NCBI RefSeq assembly: GCF_044761985.1
Contig: NZ_JBIWDK010000001.1
Coordinates: forward strand, 124,001-188,000
DNA: 64,000 bases
Source of the DNA: Peribacillus sp044761985
GTDB lineage: Bacteria; Bacillota; Bacilli; Bacillales; DSM-1321
Direction: 5' to 3'
Shown here: positions 9,063-16,764 of the stretch, in pieces
How positions within the stretch are numbered: position 1 is the first letter of the stretch
Layout: each line of letters starts with the position of its first letter
Position numbers and translations under genes: made by a program
The notes under the pieces: model-generated
Told to the model about the DNA's origin: nothing
The model's database searches: none
Seen by the model: only the letters and a program-made list of their open reading frames with translations

Positions 9063-9094
9063 GCCGCATTCTTAGGAATGCGGCTTATTTTTTT
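9063..9094 (+). terminator. terminator after deoC, overlapping the convergent gene
   Basis: GCCGCATTC and GAATGCGGC form a perfect 9-bp stem, followed by TTATTTTTTT. The four-base loop contains the stop codon of the convergent Na/Pi transporter gene, so the hairpin is shared with coding sequence on the other strand. Confidence 0.85.
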
Positions 9095-10013
9095 GAGGAC
9101 GATGCAGCAATAAAATGAAGTTGGAAAATTGGCTTGCGAAAGGTAAAACGATCAAAGAAGTCGTAATATTAAAAATGACACTAGCATGTGCAAGCTGGGT
9201 CGCTTTATTTTCAGTGAAAAAGGCAGCCGTCCGTTCTAGAACGTCCACAAGAGGAAGGAAGGCAGCCACACCGATCACATTCAGCCATATATGTGCATAT
9301 GCTGTAAAGGCAGCTTGTCTACCTGAACCGATGCTAGCCATATAGCCTGTGATACACGTACCGATATTAGAACCGAGCATCATGATGATGGAAGAAGAGA
9401 CGGATAGCTCCCCGCTCATTAAAAAACTCATGGCGATTCCGATGGTCGCGGAGCTAGAGTGAATCAGCGCCGTTAACAGGATACCTGCCAACAAAGCATA
9501 ACTAAGATGGCTTTCTATGCCACTGAGTACATGCTGAACCGATGGATAGGCAGCGATGGGCTTGGAGAGCATCTTAAAACCGCTCATCGCCGCGAAAATG
9601 GCAGAGATGCCTATAAGGGACATTCCGGCGCTTTTTAATGCGATTTTGGGCATAAAGCAAAGAGCGGCACCGCATAAGACTCCTGGAATGATCCAGCGGT
9701 CCAATGAAAAGGTCATGAATTCAGCTGTAAAGGTCGAACCGATATTCGTTCCTAAAATGATGCCAATCGTCTGTGGAAAGGATAAACTGCCGGCGGAGAC
9801 GAGACCCACGGTCATGACCATGACCGCCGAACTGCTCTGAAGGATGCCTGTGAAAATCGTACCTGCAAAAAAACCTTTCCAGGGTTTATCGGTCACCTTA
9901 GATAGAAAGGATTTTAATTTAGCGCCGGACAGGTTGAATAAGCCGATGCGTAAAACGGCCATACCCACTAAAAATAAAGTGATGAATAAAAGGAATAAAA
10001 GTAACTCGTACAT
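9072..10013 (-). CDS. yqeW: Na/Pi-cotransporter family membrane protein (YqeW-like)
   Basis: Predicted sodium-coupled phosphate or anion transporter of the NptA/PNaS family. The 313-aa protein is nearly all hydrophobic, with about eight membrane segments. It carries the family's internal duplication, seen as TGILQSSSAVMVMT in the first half and TALIHSSSATIGIA in the second. The ATG was chosen over an upstream in-frame GTG because the SD AAGAGGTG lies between them. It occupies the yqeW position between yqeV and rpsU; the substrate is inferred from the family only. Confidence 0.85.
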   Translation of the reverse strand: MYELLLFLLFITLFLVGMAVLRIGLFNLSGAKLKSFLSKVTDKPWKGFFAGTIFTGILQSSSAVMVMTVGLVSAGSLSFPQTIGIILGTNIGSTFTAEFMTFSLDRWIIPGVLCGAALCFMPKIALKSAGMSLIGISAIFAAMSGFKMLSKPIAAYPSVQHVLSGIESHLSYALLAGILLTALIHSSSATIGIAMSFLMSGELSVSSSIIMMLGSNIGTCITGYMASIGSGRQAAFTAYAHIWLNVIGVAAFLPLVDVLERTAAFFTENKATQLAHASVIFNITTSLIVLPFASQFSNFILLLHRPQKNKPHS

Positions 10014-10140
10014 GACCAACACCTCTTGAACAGTCTATGGCCCATAGGGGATAGACATGCTATAAAAAGCTTCAAAGTTGCAATTAGAAAAAAATATGGT
10101 AACAACATGATAATATTTGAAATAAGTTTCGTTTTATTGG

Positions 10141-10169
10141 TTGACCTGTCAAAGATGATATATTATAAT
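10141..10169 (+). promoter_or_regulatory. SigA promoter for rpsU-yqeY
   Basis: TTGACC, a 17-bp spacer, and a perfect TATAAT, 68 bp before the rpsU ATG. One of the closest matches to the vegetative consensus in the window, fitting a highly expressed ribosomal protein. Confidence 0.88.
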
Positions 10170-10236
10170 TGTTTAGTACATGTATAACATGTTGACAACT
10201 TGAGTTAGTGTGTTGTTTTCGGAGGGAGGGAAAGAG

Positions 10237-10410
10237 ATGTCTAAAACCGTCGTTCGTAAAAACGAATCGCTTGAAGATGCTCTTCGTCGTTTCAAACGTA
10301 CTGTATCTAAAGCAGGATCGCTTCAGGAAGCTAGGAAGCGTGAATTTTATGAAAAGCCAAGCGTAAAACGTAAGAAAAAGTCTGAAGCTGCAAGAAAACG
10401 TAAATTCTAA
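10237..10410 (+). CDS. rpsU: 30S ribosomal protein S21
   Basis: Small ribosomal subunit protein S21, 57 aa as usual. It starts MSKTVVRKNESLEDAL and is very basic, ending in RKKKSEAARKRKF. The ATG follows SD GGAGGGAGG; a longer in-frame opening from a TTG upstream runs through the SD and is not used. Behind a strong SigA promoter and 14 bp before yqeY, with which it is co-transcribed. Confidence 0.97.
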   Translation: MSKTVVRKNESLEDALRRFKRTVSKAGSLQEARKREFYEKPSVKRKKKSEAARKRKF

Positions 10411-10424
10411 GAGAGGGTGGAAAG

Positions 10425-10868
10425 ATGAGTCTTCTCGAGCGTTTAAATAATGATATGAAACAAGCGATGAAGAACAAGGAAAAGGACAAACTATCTGTTA
10501 TTCGTATGTTGAAAGCTTCGCTTCAAAACGAAGCTCTAAAACAGAGACAAGATTTAACAGATGATGAAGAATTGACAGTGCTCTCTCGCGAATTAAAACA
10601 ACGCAAAGACTCCCTCCAGGAGTTTGAAAACGCAGGTCGTTCCGATCTCGTGGATAAAGTCCGCACCGAATTGGGATACGTAGAGGCATATATGCCTGAG
10701 CAACTATCAGAAGAAGAGATTTCTGAGATTGTTAAATCAACAATTGAGGAAGTCAAAGCAACATCCAAAGCAGATATGGGGAGAGTTATGGGAGCTTTAA
10801 TGCCTAAAGTTAAAGGTAAAGCAGATGGTTCTCTAGTAAACAAGTTAGTACAACAACATCTATCTTAA
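10425..10868 (+). CDS. yqeY: GatB/YqeY domain protein
   Basis: The 147-aa protein is the stand-alone YqeY family, related to the C-terminal tRNA-binding part of GatB in tRNA-dependent amidotransferase. The helical N-terminal half contains KEKDKLSVIRMLKASL, and the C-terminal domain contains VMGALMPKVKGKADGS, the typical family block. The role is thought to involve tRNA but is not settled. SD GAGAGGGTGG. Partner of rpsU in many Firmicutes. Confidence 0.92.
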   Translation: MSLLERLNNDMKQAMKNKEKDKLSVIRMLKASLQNEALKQRQDLTDDEELTVLSRELKQRKDSLQEFENAGRSDLVDKVRTELGYVEAYMPEQLSEEEISEIVKSTIEEVKATSKADMGRVMGALMPKVKGKADGSLVNKLVQQHLS

Positions 10869-10879
10869 ACTCGAAACCT

Positions 10880-10906
10880 AACCGCAGGCATTAGCCTGTG
10901 GTTTTT
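10880..10906 (+). terminator. terminator after yqeY
   Basis: AACCGCAGGC pairs with GCCTGTGGTT around ATTA with one G-U pair, then a T run that continues as TTTTTG. Confidence 0.82.
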
Positions 10907-10999
10907 GTGTGTTTACGTGATTATTTCGCCTCTTTTAGACGTATAGTAACTAGTGAAAGGGCAGCCGACTGGTTTTATATAAATTAATTGCTTTTTAAA

Positions 11000-11025
11000 T
11001 GAAACCTTTTTCATATACATACGTA
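11000..11025 (+). promoter_or_regulatory. SigW-type ECF promoter for the NfeD-floA operon
   Basis: TGAAAC, exactly 16 bp, then CGTA: a full match to the extracytoplasmic-function SigW consensus. In B. subtilis the orthologous yqeZ-yqfA-yqfB operon belongs to the SigW envelope-stress regulon. No other good promoter is evident in the 270-bp gap. Confidence 0.88.
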
Positions 11026-11139
11026 TTAACTAAGTAAGTGACGATAATAAGTGGATTCGATTAGCAAGGGTGAAATATGCCTTTTAGGTAATGGAAAGAC
11101 CGGCTTACAGGCGCTTAATACGGGAAAGGAGGCGTTCCA

Positions 11140-12465
11140 TTGAAAATATGGCGTGGTCTATCTGTTCTCTTATTCGGATTGCTGCTTTTGGTGTCTTTCT
11201 TGGTGCCCGGTGCTTCTGCAAAGGAGAAGATTGTTTACCAGGTTCCCATTCAAGAAACGGTGGAAAAGGGTTTGGCCGCCTTTTTGCAACGGGCACTATC
11301 GATTGCAGAAGAGAATAACGCAGATCTTGTAATTTTCGAGGTGAATACCCCAGGTGGTGCCGTAGATGCGGCAGGGGAGATAGCCAAGTTACTGTCTAAT
11401 TCCTCAGTAAAAACAGTGGCTTACGTCAATAATCGTGCTTTATCTGCGGGTGCCTATATTTCGCTCAGTGCCGATGAAATTTATATGGTCCCCAGTGCTA
11501 CAATGGGTTCAGCTGCGGTGATTGACTCTTCGGGAAATGCAGCGGGAAAAAAAGCGGAATCTTATTGGTTGGCTGCAATGAAAACGGCAGCCGAACAGAA
11601 TGGACGCGATCCCATTTATGCACAAGCGATGGCTGATGAGGATATCGACCTTCCAAAATACGGAGCCGAAAAAGGAAAATTACTGACATTCACTGCTGAT
11701 CAGGCAAAAAAGGCCGGCTACAGTGAAGGGACCGTTTCGGGGAAAGCTGAGTTATATAGTATACTCGGGGTGGAAGATGCGGATATTCGAACCATAGAGG
11801 AAAGCTTTCCAGAAAAGTTAGCTCGCTTTTTGACCAATCCTTTTGTGATTCCCATCTTATTGACGATAGCAGGCATCGGGATTGTGGTAGAGTTGTTTTC
11901 GCCTGGTTTTGGCATTCCTGGTTTTATTGGAATCACTGGCCTCGTATTGTTCTTTTATGGACATTTGGTCGCAGGCATCACGGGCTATGAGTCGTTAGCG
12001 CTATTCATCTTAGGAGTCATCCTTGTGCTCTTGGAGTTTTTCCTCCCTGGAGGAATTATCGGGGTGCTTGGCTTTAGTGCAATTATAGGCAGTTTATTTC
12101 TCGCTTCAGAAGATCCGGTCCATATGACCATTTCTTTGTTAATTGCGATTACCGCATCCATTTTGGTTTCTATCCTATTTGTAAAGGTGCTTGGTAAAAA
12201 AATGAACTTTTTTAGAAAAATGATATTAACCGATGCAACAAAAACAGAGCAAGGGTATGTCAGTTCTCCGAATCGCTTGGAATTATTAGGTGTTGAAGGT
12301 AAGGCAATGACAGACTTAAGGCCATCTGGAACGGCTTTAATTAATGATGAACGGGTCGATGTTGTGACAGAAGGAAGCTTTATTTCCAAAGGGACATCCA
12401 TCAAAGTCGTGAAAGCTGAAGGGTCGAGAGTAGTCGTTCGGCAAATTCCGGAATCAAATCAATGA
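11140..12465 (+). CDS. yqeZ: membrane-bound NfeD-family serine protease (YqeZ-like)
   Basis: NfeD1b-type protein that works with a flotillin partner at the membrane. The 441-aa product has an N-terminal signal peptide ending near ASA, then a ClpP-like serine protease domain (about 30-230: FEVNTPGGAVDAA, NRALSAGAYISLSADEIYM, where the serine of SAGAY is the expected nucleophile). Several membrane segments (about 230-360) and a C-terminal OB-fold NfeD domain follow. The start is TTG behind AAAGGAGG. Controlled by the SigW promoter upstream; 23 bp before floA. Confidence 0.92.
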   Translation: MKIWRGLSVLLFGLLLLVSFLVPGASAKEKIVYQVPIQETVEKGLAAFLQRALSIAEENNADLVIFEVNTPGGAVDAAGEIAKLLSNSSVKTVAYVNNRALSAGAYISLSADEIYMVPSATMGSAAVIDSSGNAAGKKAESYWLAAMKTAAEQNGRDPIYAQAMADEDIDLPKYGAEKGKLLTFTADQAKKAGYSEGTVSGKAELYSILGVEDADIRTIEESFPEKLARFLTNPFVIPILLTIAGIGIVVELFSPGFGIPGFIGITGLVLFFYGHLVAGITGYESLALFILGVILVLLEFFLPGGIIGVLGFSAIIGSLFLASEDPVHMTISLLIAITASILVSILFVKVLGKKMNFFRKMILTDATKTEQGYVSSPNRLELLGVEGKAMTDLRPSGTALINDERVDVVTEGSFISKGTSIKVVKAEGSRVVVRQIPESNQ

Positions 12466-12488
12466 AAATAGGAAGGGTGAATGTTTAG

Positions 12489-13484
12489 GTGATAACTTCA
12501 GGAACAATATTTATCGTGTTGGCTGTAATTGCGGCCATCATCATCTTATCGGTATTTTTCACATTTGTACCAGTTATGTTATGGATCTCAGCTTTAGCGG
12601 CTGGAGTCAAAATCAGTATCTTTACATTAGTGGGAATGAGGCTTCGTCGTGTTATACCAAGCAGGGTAGTTAACCCGCTCATTAAAGCCCACAAAGCGGG
12701 AATCAATGTATCGACGAATCAATTGGAGAGCCATTACCTTGCAGGAGGGAATGTTGACCGTGTCGTCAATGCACTGATTGCAGCAGAACGTGCGAATATC
12801 GCATTGCCATTTGAAAGAGGGGCAGCCATCGATCTTGCAGGACGTGATGTACTGGAAGCGGTTCAAATGAGCGTTAACCCTAAAGTGATCGAAACGCCAT
12901 TCATCTCCGGTGTAGCGATGAATGGGATTGAAGTGCAAGCAAAGGCAAGAATCACCGTTCGTGCCAATATCGAACGATTAGTCGGTGGTGCTGGGGAAGA
13001 AACGATCATCGCGCGTGTAGGTGAAGGGATTGTTTCGACAATCGGTGCTTCTAAAAGGCATACGGATGTCCTTGAAAACCCGGATTTAATTTCTAGAACC
13101 GTTTTATCGAAAGGTCTCGATTCAGGTACAGCATTTGAAATTCTATCGATTGATATCGCTGATGTGGATATCGGGAAGAATATCGGGGCTATCCTACAGA
13201 CTGACCAGGCTGAAGCGGATAAGAAAATCGCCCAAGCAAAAGCGGAAGAACGTCGCGCGATGGCTGTTGCCTTGGAACAGGAAATGGTAGCCCGTGTCCA
13301 AGAAATGAGAGCGAAGGTTGTAGAATCCGAGGCAGAAGTGCCATTGGCTATGGCTGAAGCGCTGAAGAGCGGAAATCTAGGGGTAATGGATTACATGAAT
13401 ATCCAAAATATCACGGCGGATACGGATATGCGGGATTCCATCAGTAAGATATCGGATAACCCAAAGGACAAGGATAACAATTAA
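12489..13484 (+). CDS. floA: flotillin-like protein FloA
   Basis: SPFH/band-7 scaffold of functional membrane microdomains. The 331-aa protein begins with a membrane hairpin (residues 1-45), then the SPFH domain (VIETPFISGVAMNGIEVQAKARITV) and a C-terminal coiled coil rich in Ala and Glu (QAEADKKIAQAKAEERRAMA) that mediates oligomerisation. The start is GTG, with SD GAAGGGTGA. Its adjacency to the NfeD protease is the conserved flotillin-NfeD pairing. Confidence 0.95.
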   Translation: MITSGTIFIVLAVIAAIIILSVFFTFVPVMLWISALAAGVKISIFTLVGMRLRRVIPSRVVNPLIKAHKAGINVSTNQLESHYLAGGNVDRVVNALIAAERANIALPFERGAAIDLAGRDVLEAVQMSVNPKVIETPFISGVAMNGIEVQAKARITVRANIERLVGGAGEETIIARVGEGIVSTIGASKRHTDVLENPDLISRTVLSKGLDSGTAFEILSIDIADVDIGKNIGAILQTDQAEADKKIAQAKAEERRAMAVALEQEMVARVQEMRAKVVESEAEVPLAMAEALKSGNLGVMDYMNIQNITADTDMRDSISKISDNPKDKDNN

Positions 13485-13506
13485 TTCCCAGAAGGGAGGC
13501 CTTTAA

Positions 13507-14007
13507 ATGGGAGATCTCATTCAATTCTTTCTCAGTAATCCATTCCTTCTGATTATCTTGATAGCTGTTGCAACATCCATGTTCGGCAGGAAAAAACAGC
13601 CGCAACAAAACAATCCAAACAACCCGCCGAAAAAGAAATGGCAGGAAATCATGCAGGAGCTTCAAGGCGAGATGCCACAAAAGGAACAGCGGCAAACTCC
13701 TGTTCCGGCATCTGCCCAAAAAGCAGAGAAGCGTGTCGTACACTCTGCTGGGCCTGTGGATGAAACGAAAGCACAGGCTGAAAAAAGGATTGCTGAACTA
13801 AGAAGGCTGCAGCAGAAATATGAGCAAGAGCGTGTGGAACAAAAAGAAAAGGCAGATCGAATTACTACAGCCATTTCTGACGATAGCAGTCCCGTCTATC
13901 ATAAAGGTCCTTCCTTCACTAAGAAACAGTTGATTGATGGAATCATTATGTCTGAGGTGCTCGGACCTCCAAGGGCTAAGCGTAGCTTGCAAAGGTCAAG
14001 GAGATAA
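13507..14007 (+). CDS. uncharacterised membrane-anchored protein after floA (YqfB position)
   Basis: Function not recognised. The 166-aa protein has one N-terminal membrane segment (residues 5-25: FFLSNPFLLIILIAVATSMF), then a long hydrophilic, Gln/Pro/Lys-rich cytoplasmic part. A predicted coiled coil (about 90-120: KAQAEKRIAELRRLQQKYEQ) precedes a conserved-looking tail with QLIDGIIMSEVLGPPRA. SD AGAAGGGAGG precedes ATG. It sits third in the SigW-controlled operon, where B. subtilis has yqfB, so a role with the flotillin-NfeD pair is inferred. The ORF is sound; the function is open. Confidence 0.8.
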   Translation: MGDLIQFFLSNPFLLIILIAVATSMFGRKKQPQQNNPNNPPKKKWQEIMQELQGEMPQKEQRQTPVPASAQKAEKRVVHSAGPVDETKAQAEKRIAELRRLQQKYEQERVEQKEKADRITTAISDDSSPVYHKGPSFTKKQLIDGIIMSEVLGPPRAKRSLQRSRR

Positions 14008-14083
14008 TTCGGAAGAACTTGTATCCCGCGTTCATTCGTTCAACATGAAAAAATAGAAATTGAACCTTTATAATTTTGTGCTA

Positions 14084-14130
14084 GAACCCTCTTTCATTTC
14101 ATACATTGAGATGAAAGGGGGTTCTTTTTT
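14084..14130 (+). terminator. hairpin with T run ending at the yqfC ATG
   Basis: GAACCCTCTTTCAT pairs with ATGAAAGGGGGTTC over 14 bp with one G-U pair and is followed by six T, after which ATG of yqfC begins at once. It is a good terminator for the floA operon, but its right arm also contains the only SD (AAAGGGGG) for yqfC. The loop contains CATACATT, an exact SigE-type -10, although no good -35 is visible. Confidence 0.8.
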
Positions 14131-14415
14131 ATGGCTCGCAATTGGGGAAAAAAAGTGAAACAGCTTATGACCAAAACAATGGACCTTCCGCAAGATGTCA
14201 TGATGGACCTGCCGCGAATTACCATGATCGGACAATTACATATATATATTGAAAATCATCGTGGCTTGTTGGCCTTTACTGACAGTGAAGTGAGGTTAAT
14301 GCTTAAAAATGGCCAGCTGCTAATAAAGGGAACTGGCTTTGTCATCAAGACCATCTTGCCGGAGGAAATCATGTTAGAGGGCAAAATTGACAAAGTATAT
14401 TTTATCAATGAATGA
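14131..14415 (+). CDS. yqfC: sporulation protein YqfC
   Basis: Small conserved protein of endospore formers, 94 aa with no membrane segment (MARNWGKKVKQLM..., LPRITMIGQLHIYIENH). The family shares a fold with YabP-type sporulation proteins and is made in the mother cell in B. subtilis; its exact role is unknown. The ATG abuts the T run of a hairpin whose right arm carries the SD. It is followed after 15 bp by yqfD, its conserved partner. Confidence 0.9.
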   Translation: MARNWGKKVKQLMTKTMDLPQDVMMDLPRITMIGQLHIYIENHRGLLAFTDSEVRLMLKNGQLLIKGTGFVIKTILPEEIMLEGKIDKVYFINE

Positions 14416-14430
14416 TCCCGGGAGGTTTCC

Positions 14431-15618
14431 ATGAAAAACCAATGGACAAACTATTATACAGGCTATGTAAAAGTGAAGGCATATGGAAGAGGAACCGAAA
14501 GGCTAATCAATATGTTGACAAGGAGAGGGCTTCATATCTGGGATGTGAAGCGTGTAGGAAGTGAATCCCTGATTTTCCATATGGATTTCAGGGAAATTTC
14601 AAAATTGCGTCAGGTCCTGCGAAAAAGCGACTGTAAAGTGAAATTCCTCCAAGGCAGGGGGTTTCCGTTTCTCATGAAGCGGGTGATGAAAAATAGTGGA
14701 TTCTTGGCGGGTTTGATTGCCTTCCTTATTTGCATTTTTGTACTTTCCAATATGGTGTGGGGGATAGAAGTTAAAGGGGCAAAACCGGAAACCGAACATG
14801 CCATCCGTAAAGAATTGGACAAAATGGGCGTGGAAATTGGAAAGGTGCAATTTCTAGTGGACGATGTGGATACGATACAGCGAAAGCTCTCTGATCGCAT
14901 CGGTGCCCTAACCTGGGTTGGTGTGGAGCTTAAGGGGACAACCTACCATTTCCAGGTGGTGGAAAAACGGCAGCCGAAGGAAATAGAGAAAACCTCCTCA
15001 CAAAATTTGGTTGCTTCAAAAAAGGCGGTCATCACCAATATGTTCATTGAAAAAGGCCAACCTAAAGTCAATGTGCATGATTATGTAAGTAAAGGACAAC
15101 TTCTTGTGTCAGGGTTGATTGGGAAGGAAGATAAACCAGAAATTGTTTCGGCGCAGGGGAAAGTAATGGGGCAAACTTGGTACAAGGCGAATGTGGAAGT
15201 CCCTCTGAAAACCAATTTTTCCGTCTACAATGGTAATGAAACCAGTAAGCATTATATAAAAGTGAGCAGCTTATCTATACCTATATGGGGGTTTAAGGAT
15301 CCGGGCTATAAAAAGCAGGAAAAAGAATCGACTGATCGGCCGTTTCATTTTCTGCAATGGGAACTGCCCATTTCCTATAAAGTCGAGACATTAAGGAGTA
15401 AAGACGATATCGTCCGGAGTTATACGAAGGAAGAAGCGATTAAGGAAGGGAAGAAGATGGCCCAGGCCGACTTACGGAAGCTTCTTGAAGAAGAAGACCA
15501 AATTATAGGGGAAAAAGTTTTGCACGAAAGCATGGAGAATGGTAAAGTGAAATTATCTATACATTACCAAGTTATTGAAGATATTGCTGTAGGACAACCA
15601 ATCATTCAAGGAGACTAG
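14431..15618 (+). CDS. yqfD: sporulation protein YqfD
   Basis: Conserved sporulation membrane protein, 395 aa. It has an N-terminal cytoplasmic domain (1-90) and one clear membrane segment (about 91-112: GFLAGLIAFLICIFVLSNMV). A long, mostly extracytoplasmic part follows with a POTRA-like start (VWGIEVKGAKPETEHAIRKEL), typical of the family. SD GGGAGG. Co-transcribed with yqfC; the phoH start follows three bases after its stop. Confidence 0.93.
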   Translation: MKNQWTNYYTGYVKVKAYGRGTERLINMLTRRGLHIWDVKRVGSESLIFHMDFREISKLRQVLRKSDCKVKFLQGRGFPFLMKRVMKNSGFLAGLIAFLICIFVLSNMVWGIEVKGAKPETEHAIRKELDKMGVEIGKVQFLVDDVDTIQRKLSDRIGALTWVGVELKGTTYHFQVVEKRQPKEIEKTSSQNLVASKKAVITNMFIEKGQPKVNVHDYVSKGQLLVSGLIGKEDKPEIVSAQGKVMGQTWYKANVEVPLKTNFSVYNGNETSKHYIKVSSLSIPIWGFKDPGYKKQEKESTDRPFHFLQWELPISYKVETLRSKDDIVRSYTKEEAIKEGKKMAQADLRKLLEEEDQIIGEKVLHESMENGKVKLSIHYQVIEDIAVGQPIIQGD

Positions 15619-15621
15619 CGA

Positions 15622-16584
15622 ATGGCAGATGAAGTGAAGGTTATTAAGTTGGAAATTGAATCACCTAATGAAGCGGTCGCTTTATTGGGCAATGGAGATT
15701 CTAATGTAAAAGTGCTTGAAGACGAGCTGGGCATTTCGGTCATCACCCGCGGGGAAGGTATAAGCGTTGCCGGTGAATTAGAGCGGGTGACGATGGGACA
15801 GGATATCCTGAAGGCGCTGTTATCTGTGATCAGAAAAGGGATTACGATAAGTTCTAGGGATGTAATGTATGCTATAGAATTGGCTCGCAAGGGAACATTG
15901 GAATATTTCGGAGAATTATATGAAGAAGAAATTGCTAAAACGGCTAAAGGTAAATCGATTAAGGTCAAAACAATTGGCCAGCGATATTATATTCAGGCCA
16001 TAAAGAAGCTCGATTTAGTATTCGGGATTGGTCCTGCTGGGACCGGGAAGACCTATCTAGCTGTAGTGATGGCAATCAATGCCTTGAAAAACGGACAGGT
16101 TAAACGAATTATCTTGACGAGACCTGCCGTTGAAGCTGGCGAAAGTTTGGGATTCCTTCCTGGGGACTTAAAAGAAAAGGTAGACCCGTACCTACGTCCG
16201 TTATATGACGCTCTTCATGACCTACTGGGGATGGAACAGACCCAAAGGATGATTGAACGCGGGACGATTGAAATCGCTCCCTTGGCCTATATGAGGGGAC
16301 GTACGCTCGAGGATGCCTTTGTAATCTTGGATGAGGCACAGAATACTACCGAAGCCCAAATGAAGATGTTTTTAACGAGGCTCGGTTTTGGATCGAAAAT
16401 GGTCATTACGGGAGATCGTACCCAAATCGACCTTCCAAAAGGGATGAAGTCAGGTTTGATTCGGGTTGAGGAGATTCTCAAGAATGTCAAAGGCCTTTCG
16501 TTTGTGTATTTTGAACAGAGTGATGTAGTCAGGCATCCGCTCGTCGCCAAAATTATCAGCGCATATGAACAGGCAAAAGAATAG
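15622..16584 (+). CDS. phoH: PhoH family ATPase
   Basis: Cytoplasmic P-loop ATPase of the PhoH (PhoL) family, 320 aa. Walker A is GPAGTGKT (about residues 137-144) and the Walker B region is AFVILDEAQN; the N-terminal 90 residues are the family's KH-like extension. Linked to RNA metabolism and to YbeY in many bacteria, whose gene lies in the next operon here; the exact role is uncertain. SD AAGGAG. Overlaps nothing but follows yqfD with minimal spacing, so it is probably co-transcribed. Confidence 0.93.
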   Translation: MADEVKVIKLEIESPNEAVALLGNGDSNVKVLEDELGISVITRGEGISVAGELERVTMGQDILKALLSVIRKGITISSRDVMYAIELARKGTLEYFGELYEEEIAKTAKGKSIKVKTIGQRYYIQAIKKLDLVFGIGPAGTGKTYLAVVMAINALKNGQVKRIILTRPAVEAGESLGFLPGDLKEKVDPYLRPLYDALHDLLGMEQTQRMIERGTIEIAPLAYMRGRTLEDAFVILDEAQNTTEAQMKMFLTRLGFGSKMVITGDRTQIDLPKGMKSGLIRVEEILKNVKGLSFVYFEQSDVVRHPLVAKIISAYEQAKE

Positions 16585-16588
16585 AGGG

Positions 16589-16616
16589 AATCCGCCAATG
16601 AAATGGCGGATTTTTT
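16589..16616 (+). terminator. terminator after phoH
   Basis: AATCCGCCA pairs perfectly with TGGCGGATT around a six-base loop; six T follow. Confidence 0.9.
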
Positions 16617-16764
16617 CATGGTTATCCGCTTGCCCATCATGAATGGAATGTTAAATTGTGGTGAAAAGCAAGGGTTTTATCATAACATGATGAAAAGTAG
16701 AAGGAAAACTGTTATCATTTTACATATCTAGCATATTAACCATCTTTTTTTAGGAGGACCTTCT

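Noticed and set aside
10178..10192. Dyad ACATG-TATAA-CATGT just after the rpsU promoter as an operator
   Set aside because: Arms are only 5 bp and the flanks do not extend the pairing; chance is likely in AT-rich DNA.
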